DNA from: Candidatus Njordarchaeum guaymasense
Lineage (GTDB): Archaea; Asgardarchaeota; Njordarchaeia; Njordarchaeales; Njordarchaeaceae
DNA length: 64,000 bases
Assembly (NCBI GenBank): GCA_030587605.1
Contig: JAUQYT010000281.1
Span: 14,744-78,743 of the forward strand
Direction: 5' to 3'
The notes beneath the pieces were generated by a model. It was not told where the DNA came from, did not search any database, and saw only the letters and a program-made list of their open reading frames with translations. Both the position numbers and the translations under genes were made by a program. Positions 43,026 to 51,838 of the stretch are shown here, piece by piece (position 1 is the first letter of the stretch; each line of letters begins with the position of its first letter).

Positions 43026-44639
43026 ATGTCCTCAGAGAACCACGATGAAGCACTCAGAGAGATTATCACAGATCTGCTTGCTGGCAAGGCCAGGGATCGA
43101 AAGGAACTGGACAGGCTGAAGACTGATGTCTGCTCGAAGTACTCACTGGGCTCGATGCCTAGAAATGCCGACATACTAGCTGCAGCCACGCCTGAAGAGA
43201 GGGAAAAGCTGTTGGATGTTCTTAGAACAAAACCTTCCAGGACGCACTCCGGAATAGCAATCGTCGCAGTCATGGCTAAGCCCTGCCCCTGCCCTAAGGA
43301 TTCCCCATGCATCTACTGTCCAGGGGGAGTCGGTTCTCCTTTTGGGGATACTCCTCAGAGCTACACTGGTCATGAGCCAGCAGCTATGAGAGCGATCCAG
43401 AACAACTTTGATCCTAAGAGCCAAGTAGTCAATCGCCTAAATCAGTTGAAAGCACTTGGACACAACACTGACAAAGTTGAACTGATCGTCATGGGCGGAA
43501 CATTTCCCGCAACGTCCATTGATTACCAAGAATGGTTTATCCAAAAGTGCCTGGACGGAATAACAGGCAAGGACACATCAAACCTTGAGGAATCGGAAAG
43601 ACTGGCAGAAACGTCCAACGACAGAAATACGGGCATTACGGTTGAGACTCGTCCAGACTTCGCCCACCGAGATCAGATAGATCAGATGCTGAAAATGGGG
43701 GTTACAAGAGTCGAACTTGGTGTCCAAACGACACACGAGGACATTTACGAGCTTGTTAACCGAGGGCACACACTCGAAGACGTTGTGACAGCAACAAGAC
43801 TCCTGAAAGATTCTGGGCTGAAAGTGGTCTATCACATGATGCCTGGTCTACCAGGAAGCAGCTTCGAAAGAGATATTGAGTCATTCAGAACGATCTTCAT
43901 GGACCCAAGGTTCAAACCTGACATGTTGAAGATATACCCAACCTTAGTAGTGAAAGGAACCAAGCTCTACGAAATGTGGAAAGAAGGCAAGTACAAACCA
44001 TTCGACACCGAGGAATGTATAAAACTACTCGTTGAAGTTTCGCAGACGATTCCACGATGGATACGGGTGCAGAGAATGCAGAGGGACATACCCGCCAAGC
44101 TAATCGAAGCTGGACCAAGAAGAAGCGACCTGCACAACCTTGTCCAGAAAGAATTGCTCAAAATGGCGAAGCGCTGCCCATGCATTAGGTGCCGCGAAGT
44201 CACACGCGTAGCCAAGACAATTGGATTAGAACCAGATCCGATGGATGTCCACATCAAATACTTCCTATACGAGGCATCTGAGGGGGATGAACACTTCATA
44301 AGCTGCGAAGACATTCACCAGGATATCCTACTCGGTTTTATTAGATTGAGAATACCATCTGAGCAAGCTGATAGACCAGAGATAAAAGACATGCCCTCAG
44401 CGATCATAAGAGAGCTCCATGTGTATGGCCCAGCAGTAAAGATAGGGTACTCCCCAAGCGAAGGCGAGTGGCAACACCGAGGAGTCGGTTCAACCCTTCT
44501 CCAAAACGCTGAAACAATCGCAAGGGACCAGTATGATGCCAAGAAATTACTGGTGACAAGCGCTTTAGGTGTAAGAGAATACTACAAGAAGCTCGGGTAC
44601 TCGAAGGACGGAGCGTACGTCTCGAAAGACCTTACATGA
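43026..44639 (+). CDS. elp3: Elp3-family tRNA uridine(34) acetyltransferase (radical SAM + GNAT)
   Basis: 537 residues. The radical SAM cluster cysteines are in KPCPCPKDSPCIYCPGG (about residues 86-100). The TPR-like barrel half contains GITVETRPDF and VELGVQTT. The C-terminal GNAT domain ends with the acetyl-CoA segment QHRGVGSTLLQNAE. Archaeal Elp3 alone adds a carboxymethyl-type group at wobble U34 of tRNA. The ATG at 43026 is clear. A Trm9-like methyltransferase that could act on the same modification lies at 55425-56174. It is divergent from the 45-residue zinc-ribbon gene. Confidence 0.95.
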   Translation: MSSENHDEALREIITDLLAGKARDRKELDRLKTDVCSKYSLGSMPRNADILAAATPEEREKLLDVLRTKPSRTHSGIAIVAVMAKPCPCPKDSPCIYCPGGVGSPFGDTPQSYTGHEPAAMRAIQNNFDPKSQVVNRLNQLKALGHNTDKVELIVMGGTFPATSIDYQEWFIQKCLDGITGKDTSNLEESERLAETSNDRNTGITVETRPDFAHRDQIDQMLKMGVTRVELGVQTTHEDIYELVNRGHTLEDVVTATRLLKDSGLKVVYHMMPGLPGSSFERDIESFRTIFMDPRFKPDMLKIYPTLVVKGTKLYEMWKEGKYKPFDTEECIKLLVEVSQTIPRWIRVQRMQRDIPAKLIEAGPRRSDLHNLVQKELLKMAKRCPCIRCREVTRVAKTIGLEPDPMDVHIKYFLYEASEGDEHFISCEDIHQDILLGFIRLRIPSEQADRPEIKDMPSAIIRELHVYGPAVKIGYSPSEGEWQHRGVGSTLLQNAETIARDQYDAKKLLVTSALGVREYYKKLGYSKDGAYVSKDLT

Positions 44640-44712
44640 TCGCTTATTACCCTGGTTGGCTGATCAACCGCTATGTTAAACTACGTCTGGCCACCAATTT
44701 CTAGCGACCCTT

Positions 44713-45264
44713 ATGGTGACGAAAGAGAAACATAATTATCACGTGTTTGGCAGGTGTGGCATAATTCCACCCATCAAGAACATAGCATGGACAAGAGTTA
44801 CGAAAGCTTTCAGCGAATGGCGCGATTACGAAACCAATGACTATTACCCACAAACGATCTACTTCTCTCAAGAGGAATCCAGAACCTTAACACGAGTAGC
44901 TTACTTGAAGTGGCTAGGAGAAATGGAAGAAATCCACATACCTGACCGACTTAGGAGATGCGATAAATTCTCCTCTTCCCTCGAAGAATTTCGAACTGAA
45001 ATCGGAGCCACTGACTACGGAGCTTTAACAGTTGAAATAGTTGAAGGCTTAATGAGAGCCGCGAGGGAGGCAAAGGAGTCGATTGCAGGTGTGCTTGATG
45101 CGTGTTCCCAATTTAGAAGCGCTACAATACAAGAGAACCAACGCGAGATGAATGAGTGGTACAAACTACTGGTAAGTAGAGAGGAAGATGTTCGGAAACT
45201 CATAACAATACTTTCTCAAGGGTTGGACAGAGTTGATGAACTGCTGATTTCCCAAGGGAAATAG
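44713..45264 (+). CDS. Hypothetical helical protein
   Basis: 183 residues I do not recognise. The first 60 residues are mixed, with aromatic residues (YHVFGRCGIIPP, WTRVTKAFSEWRD). The remainder is strongly helical with coiled-coil potential (LMRAAREAKESIAGVLDACSQF). No membrane segment or catalytic motif is visible. The ATG at 44713 follows elp3 by 73 bases on the same strand, so the two may be co-transcribed. Confidence 0.65.
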   Translation: MVTKEKHNYHVFGRCGIIPPIKNIAWTRVTKAFSEWRDYETNDYYPQTIYFSQEESRTLTRVAYLKWLGEMEEIHIPDRLRRCDKFSSSLEEFRTEIGATDYGALTVEIVEGLMRAAREAKESIAGVLDACSQFRSATIQENQREMNEWYKLLVSREEDVRKLITILSQGLDRVDELLISQGK

Positions 45265-45379
45265 TCCCATAGAGGGAAGGTCGTCTAGTTTTTATAGCGC
45301 GTTTCCCATTTCTCTTTCGGAGCCACGGGCTACCTACAGTCCAAACATTATTTGTGCTACAGCTGGAGGCGGAGAAAGC

Positions 45380-46363
45380 ATTAGAATCGTTGTCTTAGGG
45401 GCTGGGGCTCTAGGTTCTCTTGTTGGAGGTCGTCTGGCTGAGTCGGGTTGTGACGTCACTCTCATTGGCAGGAGAAGACATGTTGAAGCCATAAAGGAAA
45501 GAGGCCTATCTATCAAGGGTCCCGGAGGCACGATAACGGTCGGCGTCAAAGCGACCGACGACCCTACAAAGATCAGGAGTGCAGACGTTCTTATTTTGAC
45601 AACTAAGACCAAGGACACTGGTGAGGCGCTTGATAGTGTCTCTCATCTCACCTCTTCTCTAGGATTCTCATTTTCGTTACAGAACGGATTGAACAAGGAT
45701 GATCATCTCGCAAGCAAATTTGAAGCGGAGAAAGTAATAGGAGCCGCTACGACAGAGGGTGTCACACTGACAGACTATGGAGAAGTTGAGCACACAATCT
45801 CTGGCATCACATTTTTCGGGGCACTCGGTGGCGAAGGTGATACGCGAGGCGTCGAGAACTCCGAGAAGATGACCCGACTTTTCAACAACGCTGGACTGAG
45901 AGCGGAAGTAGTGGACGACATCAAATCGGCTGAGTGGGGGAAGTTGATCAGGATGGCCTCCGGTGCAACCCTATCCATTCTTACAAGGCTCGAGTATCAC
46001 AAGATTCTCGGGAATTTTGACCTTGCGTGGTGTTATATTCAGTTGATGAGAGAGCTTGCCGAAATTGCGAGGGCTGATGGAGTAACCTTGAGGGATTACA
46101 CTCAAATGGCAGTTAAGTCTTTAGTTGAGTCAGCTGTCGAAGATGCCATAAAAACGGTTGTTCAAACCGGCAAGAAAATTGAAGCATCTGGAATGACGCA
46201 TGTAAAGGTCTCAGCACTCCAAGATGTTGAGCGCGGAAGGAAAACCGAGTTGGAGGAACTACTTGGATATCCCCTCTCACTCGCTAGGAAACTTAACGTT
46301 AATACTCCCCAATTGGATTTCCTATATAGACTAATCAATGGGTTAGACTCATATCTACTATGA
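45380..46363 (+). CDS. panE: Ketopantoate reductase (2-dehydropantoate 2-reductase), apparent ATT start
   Basis: 327 residues. The N-terminus IVVLGAGALGSLVGGRLAE is the NADP-binding Rossmann fingerprint of PanE. ILTTKTKDT, FSLQNGLN and the KLIRM-like helix with HTK-type Lys region follow, as in ketopantoate reductases of the CoA pathway. No ATG, GTG or TTG is found in frame between 45296 and the fingerprint. The best start is ATT at 45380, which places M-R-I at the beginning of the first strand as in homologues, with GGAG 5 bases upstream. Starting at any later Met would remove the cofactor-binding fold. So either the gene uses a rare ATT start or one base is wrong. Adjacent kinases follow on the same strand. 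Confidence 0.83.
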   Translation: MRIVVLGAGALGSLVGGRLAESGCDVTLIGRRRHVEAIKERGLSIKGPGGTITVGVKATDDPTKIRSADVLILTTKTKDTGEALDSVSHLTSSLGFSFSLQNGLNKDDHLASKFEAEKVIGAATTEGVTLTDYGEVEHTISGITFFGALGGEGDTRGVENSEKMTRLFNNAGLRAEVVDDIKSAEWGKLIRMASGATLSILTRLEYHKILGNFDLAWCYIQLMRELAEIARADGVTLRDYTQMAVKSLVESAVEDAIKTVVQTGKKIEASGMTHVKVSALQDVERGRKTELEELLGYPLSLARKLNVNTPQLDFLYRLINGLDSYLL

Positions 46364-46447
46364 AGGAATCTAGTGCAGACACCAAAGTTAAGGGTATACG
46401 AAGTGACTCATACATTTGATGGGTCATGATGGAGGAGGTATGTGCTT

Positions 46448-47371
46448 GTGAAGAGTATTGACGTCATAGGTGTGGGAGCACTACTAGTCGACAGAGTAGC
46501 TTCTGTAGAGTACTTCCCATCGGTGGATGGGGAGACGTTTGTGAGGCGACTTGAAACTCATCCTGGCGGATCCGCCGCAAACTTCACTGTGGCATGCTCA
46601 AGACTAGGATTAAAGTCCGGCTTCATTGGTGTAGTGGGAGAGGATTCTGATGGCAACTTTCTGCTGGAGGATCTGAGGAAGGAGGGTGTGGATACGAGCA
46701 GGGTAGTCCGCACGAAGGCCCACCCGACCGGTCAAGTTTACATAGCGTTGGACAAAGAAGGTCGCAGGATGATGTTTGCTTTCAGTGGAGCTGCCAACTT
46801 CCTGAGTGGACGAGACGTCAACACAGACTATATAGCGAAATCCAAGTTCGTCCACATTGCTGACCTTAAGAATCTTTCACCTTTGGAGACTGCTGCAAAA
46901 GCAGCACAGGAAGTGCAGACGAAGGTATCCCTTAACCCGGGTGAACTAATAGCTGTGCAAGGATTCGAAGGAATCAAGAAGTTACTGTCAAACACGAACA
47001 TCTTCATATCTTCACAGGGAGAACTCAAACGAATCTTTGATACGGAAAACGTTGAGTTCGCCGTCAACAAGCTCTTGAAGACTGGCCCAGAAATAGTCGC
47101 CATAACCCTTGGAAGCGAAGGATGCATGGTCACCGATTCTGAACGCACGGTTCACAGGATTCCACCATTCAACACAAAGATTGTTGACACAACAGGCGCA
47201 GGCGACGCTTTCTGCGCAGGATTCATGACAACCCTTGCCGAAGGAAAGGAACTAATTGAAGCGGGTAGATATGCAAACGCCGTAGCAGCCCTAAAGATAA
47301 CCAAGCTTGGAGCGAGGGGACTGCCAACCCGAGAAGAAGTTGAAGACTTCCTGTCAAAACAGAAACCATGA
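46448..47371 (+). CDS. PfkB-family (ribokinase-like) sugar/nucleoside kinase
   Basis: About 307 residues with the PfkB pattern: an N-terminal GGSAANFTVACSRLG, and the C-terminal DTTGAGDAFCAGF with the catalytic Asp in GAGD. The substrate is one of ribose, adenosine, fructose-6-phosphate, KDG or related compounds and cannot be read from the sequence. The start is GTG at 46448 with GGAGGAGG 9 bases upstream. A GTG six bases earlier is too close to that site. It lies 84 bases downstream of panE and 48 bases upstream of the HAD-like gene, so these may form one transcript. Confidence 0.87.
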   Translation: MKSIDVIGVGALLVDRVASVEYFPSVDGETFVRRLETHPGGSAANFTVACSRLGLKSGFIGVVGEDSDGNFLLEDLRKEGVDTSRVVRTKAHPTGQVYIALDKEGRRMMFAFSGAANFLSGRDVNTDYIAKSKFVHIADLKNLSPLETAAKAAQEVQTKVSLNPGELIAVQGFEGIKKLLSNTNIFISSQGELKRIFDTENVEFAVNKLLKTGPEIVAITLGSEGCMVTDSERTVHRIPPFNTKIVDTTGAGDAFCAGFMTTLAEGKELIEAGRYANAVAALKITKLGARGLPTREEVEDFLSKQKP

Positions 47372-47419
47372 TTTGGAGATGTGCCCAACCATTCAAAATC
47401 TTTTGGGAGTGAATGTATC

Positions 47420-48592
47420 TTGGGGAAAGGATTTGTGGTATCGTTTGACGTCGAAGGCCCAATAATTAATCCCAAGTTCGATTTCGCATGGCTCACGATC
47501 GAAAACCTCGCCAAAGAAAGCAAAATCAAAGACTTGAATGACAGGGTCAAGGCATTCGACGAGTACGACGACAATAGGTGGCTACATGAAAGAAAGGTTA
47601 AGGGGCACTCAACAGGAACCACCCCAATTATCTCTTCCCTGCTGGCCATATCCCGTGGAGCAAGCAATGAGCTCCTTCTGACACTTGCTAGGGAGCACTT
47701 GAGACTTACTCCTGGGGCAACTCAACTAATAACATGGCTAAAGAATACAAAGGGAATAGAACCATACTTCGTGTCAAGTGCCCACCCCGCGGCCATACTT
47801 TCGTTCGCCTACCAGCTCGGAGTCTCTTCTTCCCATGTATTCTGCAACGGACGCCAACTAACTCAGAAGGAAGCCGAGAACTTTGACAAGAAAAGGAGAG
47901 AGAAACCCGAAGATAACAACCAAACCATGTTGAATGAAGTCCAGGAGAGATTCCCCTATGAGAGATATTCAGACTCGAAGATCCTACGCCAATTCCTCGA
48001 GAGTTACTTGGACCTCTGCACTAAGATTAATGGACTCTTAGCTCAAAGCGAGATCAATGAGAGAGCGCTAGATTCCGCGAAAAGAGAGCAACTTGGACTC
48101 CTCGGAGGAGTCAAGAAAGAAGACTCAAGCCTCGCCAAAGACCTGAGATACCTTCTCTACTCTGAGGACGGAGTAATGGGAGCACACAAGAAGACGCATG
48201 CACTAATGCTAATCGAGAAACGCGAGAAAGTGAAGAAAGCTAGCCTCATCTATGTTGGTGACAGCATAGTTGATGCTGACCCCCTAGCATACGCTGGACA
48301 CGGAATCTCAGTTAACTGCACCAACAAGGAAGCCCTCCTCTCATCAAGAATCAACGTAGCAACTCCAAGCTTGGAGTCACTCGTCCCCTTAATCGAGTTC
48401 ATTGCTTCGGGCAAGCCAATGTCATCCGAGTCCAAGGAGGACTTAGAGAGAGAGATTGGCAAACGGATCTCGTCAGGGGCGCAGGTAGCTCTAGCGAGCA
48501 AACTGTTCACAGCAGAGGAGGTTAAGGCTGACATAAACGCGGTGACGCAAGCCAACAGGCTCTGGAGAGACTACGTTAAGAGGCTCCAGTAA
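47420..48592 (+). CDS. HAD-superfamily-like protein with unusual motif I
   Basis: About 390 residues. Motif I of HAD phosphatases is normally DxDG, but here it reads SFDVEGPI, so the second Asp is Glu. Motif II is probably VSSAHPAAI, and motif IV is YVGDSIVDADPL. The middle holds a long helical insertion (about residues 150-240). The pattern is similar to archaeal HAD-like proteins such as the EhaR family, whose function is unproven. The start is TTG at 47420, with GGGAGTG 8 bases upstream. A GTG at 47381 would add 13 residues. It probably follows the PfkB gene in the same operon. Confidence 0.75.
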   Translation: MGKGFVVSFDVEGPIINPKFDFAWLTIENLAKESKIKDLNDRVKAFDEYDDNRWLHERKVKGHSTGTTPIISSLLAISRGASNELLLTLAREHLRLTPGATQLITWLKNTKGIEPYFVSSAHPAAILSFAYQLGVSSSHVFCNGRQLTQKEAENFDKKRREKPEDNNQTMLNEVQERFPYERYSDSKILRQFLESYLDLCTKINGLLAQSEINERALDSAKREQLGLLGGVKKEDSSLAKDLRYLLYSEDGVMGAHKKTHALMLIEKREKVKKASLIYVGDSIVDADPLAYAGHGISVNCTNKEALLSSRINVATPSLESLVPLIEFIASGKPMSSESKEDLEREIGKRISSGAQVALASKLFTAEEVKADINAVTQANRLWRDYVKRLQ

Positions 48593-48671
48593 GCCGAATG
48601 CGAGCACTTAGACAAAACTGACAGAAGACACCTCTTGAAAGATCTCAGCAGGTAGCGGCATTCGCCACGCT

Positions 48672-49115
48672 TCACAGCTTTGCTCGGTAATCCTTCAGTT
48701 TTTCAGCCAGGTTCTTGTCTTTCAGCGCAAGGATCTCTATAGCTAGGAGCGCAGCGTTGACCGCGCCGTCGATGGCTACGGAAGCAACGGGAACTCCTCT
48801 AGGCATCTGAGCTATTGAAAGGAGCGCATCTAGACCTCCAAGTTTGGCTGATACCGGAACCCCTATGACAGGTTTTATTGTTCTCGCCGCTATAGCTCCA
48901 GGTAGGTGAGCAGCCAATCCAGCCACAGCAATAAACACGTCAATGGAGTCAGATTTCTCAACATATTCTCTGAGGGCTTCTGGATTCCTATGAGCTGAAA
49001 TCACCTTCAGATCATATGGCACACCAAAATCCTCCAGAATCTTGGTGGCATTCTTAGAAAGCTCCTCATCAGACTTGGAACCAATCACAACCGCTACCCT
49101 AGGTCGCTGTGACAT
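48672..49115 (-). CDS. purE: N5-carboxyaminoimidazole ribonucleotide mutase / AIR carboxylase
   Basis: 147 residues. The phosphate-binding loop GSKSDEE at about residues 12-18, SAHRNP at about 41-46, and AGLAAHLPGAIAARTIKPVIGVPV are the PurE core. The enzyme makes carboxyaminoimidazole ribonucleotide in purine synthesis. Class assignment (CAIR mutase or AIR carboxylase) would need PurK to be located; none is in the window. The ATG at 49115 has a weak upstream site. Other purine genes in the window are purM (51839) and purP (53043), on the opposite strand. Confidence 0.95.
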   Translation of the reverse strand: MSQRPRVAVVIGSKSDEELSKNATKILEDFGVPYDLKVISAHRNPEALREYVEKSDSIDVFIAVAGLAAHLPGAIAARTIKPVIGVPVSAKLGGLDALLSIAQMPRGVPVASVAIDGAVNAALLAIEILALKDKNLAEKLKDYRAKL

Positions 49116-49401
49116 GCCCTAACATCCCCAATCCAAAATGGATTCTTCGTATGAGTGTACGTTTTACCGGCTCAATATAAATGGTTAACTAACCATCTGA
49201 ATAAAAAGAGATTGGCTGGTTAACAAGCAAACTTTAAGAGTAACTTACGTGTTAACTACACGGTGGAATCTCGGCCAATCGGGCAGCATTTGATGTAGGT
49301 CTATCTGGGCGAGTAGCGAAGGATAATGGAATGTGGCTAACTCGGCTATTCCATCTGTTTTCTTGCGGTCACGCACTGAAAAAGGGGTGGCGCTTAGAGG
49401 G

Positions 49402-50775
49402 ATGGAGTTTGATGTCGCGATCGTAGGCGCTGGCGCCGCTGGCTTGCTTGCAGCCTATGAGCTATCAGAAAGAAGCAAGTTGAAGATAGTTTTAATCGAG
49501 GAGGGCCACGACGTAGCGGATAGGAAGTGCCCTGCTCGAGCAATCACAATCTGCACCAAATGCAGACCATGTAACATCTTGTCAGGGGTAGGCGGGGCGG
49601 GAACCTACTCAAGCGGCTTACTTAACCTAAACCCGTACATTGGGGGCGACTTGACGGAATTCACGGAGAGCGAAGATGAAGCCTGGGAGCTCGTTAAAAG
49701 AGTTGACGGCATATTCAAGGAGAATGGCGCCCCCAACCAGATCTTCGATCCTGGCAAGGAAGGTATAGATGAATTAAGTCGGAAGGCTGCCTCAGCAGGA
49801 CTCCGTTTCATCCCAACAACTCAACGCCTAATTGGTACAGACAATGCTCCGAGAGTCATATCCAGCATAAAGAGCACTCTTGAAGGCAGGGGCGTGAAAT
49901 TCAAGTTAAGGTCAAAGGTCACAGAAGTCCAAGACCATACACTGCTGCTTAAACAAGGCGAGAAAGTATCTGCTCACTATATCTTACTCGCCCCTGGAAG
50001 GTCAGGCATGGAATGGGCTGCGCAACAGATGGAGAAACTGAAAGTCAAAACTAGATTCGAACCCCTAGATATAGGGGTCAGAGTAGAGGTTCCCTCAACC
50101 ATAATGGAGCCGATCTGCAAGATTCAGAGAGACCCCAAGTTCCACATATATACCCGCACTTACGATGACTTCACAAGGACCTTCTGCGTTAACCACGAGG
50201 GCTACGTAGTCCAGGAGGTCTATGAAGACCACGTTTGCGTGAACGGTCACTCGTCACTGACAGACAAATCTGAAGCAACTAACTTCGCTTTTCTGGTTAG
50301 GATTATCCTGACTCAGCCATTTGAAGATACGACAGCCTATGGCAGATCAATAGGAAAACAGGCAACGCTTCTCGGCGGAGGTAAACCCTTGCTACAGCGC
50401 TTGGGAGACCTCAGAGCTGGACGAAGGTCAACATGGGAGAGAATAACGAGGAGCGCTGTCCGCCCAACTCTGAGAGATGTTACTCCAGGAGACATAGCCA
50501 TGGCTATGCCCCACAGAATAGTTACGGACATGATTGAGGGGCTTGAAAAACTCGATGACCTCATCCCTGGTGTGGCAAGTGATCCGACTCTCCTCTACGC
50601 TCCCGAGATCAAATATAGCGCTAAGCGTGTGTTAACAAGTAAAGGGCTGGAGACTGAGATACCAAACCTCTTTGTAGCCGGAGACGGAGTAGGAGTGTCA
50701 AGGGGAATAGTAAGCGCAGGGGCAACGGGTCTAGTAGTGGCACAAAGCATACTGAAAAAGGAAGGTCTAGCCTGA
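49402..50775 (+). CDS. FAD-dependent dehydrogenase (COG2509-type)
   Basis: About 457 residues. FAD-binding Rossmann fingerprint GAGAAGLLAAYELSE at about residues 9-23, then an Arg/Cys-rich stretch CPARAITICTKCRPC, two GG motifs, and the C-terminal FAD strand NLFVAGDGVGVSRGIVSAGATG. This is the layout of the COG2509 uncharacterised FAD-dependent dehydrogenases related to the HI0933/GidA group. The four-Cys cluster near the N-terminus may bind a metal or Fe-S centre. The ATG at 49402 puts MEFDVAIVGAG first. An in-frame ATG at 49333 would add 23 residues without a match to the fold. Confidence 0.85.
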   Translation: MEFDVAIVGAGAAGLLAAYELSERSKLKIVLIEEGHDVADRKCPARAITICTKCRPCNILSGVGGAGTYSSGLLNLNPYIGGDLTEFTESEDEAWELVKRVDGIFKENGAPNQIFDPGKEGIDELSRKAASAGLRFIPTTQRLIGTDNAPRVISSIKSTLEGRGVKFKLRSKVTEVQDHTLLLKQGEKVSAHYILLAPGRSGMEWAAQQMEKLKVKTRFEPLDIGVRVEVPSTIMEPICKIQRDPKFHIYTRTYDDFTRTFCVNHEGYVVQEVYEDHVCVNGHSSLTDKSEATNFAFLVRIILTQPFEDTTAYGRSIGKQATLLGGGKPLLQRLGDLRAGRRSTWERITRSAVRPTLRDVTPGDIAMAMPHRIVTDMIEGLEKLDDLIPGVASDPTLLYAPEIKYSAKRVLTSKGLETEIPNLFVAGDGVGVSRGIVSAGATGLVVAQSILKKEGLA

Positions 50776-50808
50776 ACTGGCTTGCCACCACATGGCGCGA
50801 CGATGGTA

Positions 50809-51600
50809 CTATTCTTTTGGCAAGGATTCGCGCAAGCCTTTCTCACCAATCGGGCGATAGGTTAGTACTTTTCCGTTCAATATGACACAATATGTTCCGT
50901 ATGGGTGAACGCTGTCTTGCGCTTCTCTACAGCTCTCTATGCGTTTTATTCGTAATGGAATATTGCGCTGTTTCGCGAATTCTGTGACGTCCTTTACACT
51001 ATCAGTTGTGTATGGACACTGGTCGGACTTGAATATTGTAAATCCAGATGCGTATTCTTCTAACCTCTCTTTTGGAATGGGATTGAATTTTGGGAATGGG
51101 GCACTATTTGAGAATCGTTTTGCGTAGAGTTCCAGATGAGGTGGTGCCGCATCGACTTTTTCAAACCCGTGCTTAACGAATAGTTCTTTTCTTGGTAGCC
51201 AAGTTGTGTCCGATGTTACGACGGCAACTCCGTTCATCCCTTTCGCATCGTTTAAACACTGTTCTAATAACTTTGTGCCGTATCCACGACCTTTGTTCTG
51301 GCCTATTACCCAAATACAGTGGATGACCATGTATCCCCTTGCGTCGATGCCTCGCCATGTGTGTTCTCCGGGAATGTACTCGATGAATCCCCTCGATCTG
51401 AAGCCTCGCTTGGGTCCCTCGTTAATAAGAAGGAGTTTTAGGCGCAAGCCGTCCTTGAATCGCTCCTTCACCCACCTAACTTTGCTCTTGTACGCTTCCG
51501 TGTTCCTTTTCGATTTCAGGCAGCAAATATCATATTCATCAATGTTTGCCTGATTTATCTCTATGATCTTGTACGCTGGTTCTCGAACTCTCTTTCCCAT
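50809..51600 (-). CDS. GNAT acetyltransferase with C-terminal YoaP-like domain
   Basis: 263 residues. The GNAT domain (about residues 10-165) has the acetyl-CoA motif GQNKGRGYGTKLLEQC at about 99-114. The C-terminal 95 residues (FTIFKSDQCPYTTDSVKDV onward) match the YoaP-like domain, which has a thioredoxin-like look. Proteins with this pair are uncharacterised acetyltransferases. The ATG at 51600 has GAGG-like sequence upstream. The gene is convergent to the FAD dehydrogenase and divergent from purM. Confidence 0.85.
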   Translation of the reverse strand: MGKRVREPAYKIIEINQANIDEYDICCLKSKRNTEAYKSKVRWVKERFKDGLRLKLLLINEGPKRGFRSRGFIEYIPGEHTWRGIDARGYMVIHCIWVIGQNKGRGYGTKLLEQCLNDAKGMNGVAVVTSDTTWLPRKELFVKHGFEKVDAAPPHLELYAKRFSNSAPFPKFNPIPKERLEEYASGFTIFKSDQCPYTTDSVKDVTEFAKQRNIPLRIKRIESCREAQDSVHPYGTYCVILNGKVLTYRPIGEKGLRESLPKE

Positions 51601-51838
51601 GTGAATGACTACCTCTTGTAGAGGTTCTAGCTTTAAACCGAGTTGACTTTATAAGCTTCGCGAACAGACAGAACAAGACTGTGTTATCTTTCATCCTTTA
51701 ATTCATTATGCATGAGTCACTTGTCCTCAGAATGGTTTCAGCAAACTCTCGCGAAAAAAGAGTGGGAGGACGGTTTGAAAACCTGTCTCTGGCTACAAAC
51801 ATTTATCTGTTGAACCCACTTCTGTGCTTTTGTGAGAG

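Noticed and set aside
45596..46363. Shorter start for the ketopantoate reductase gene
   Set aside because: It would remove the NADP-binding fingerprint that is clearly encoded in frame from 45380.
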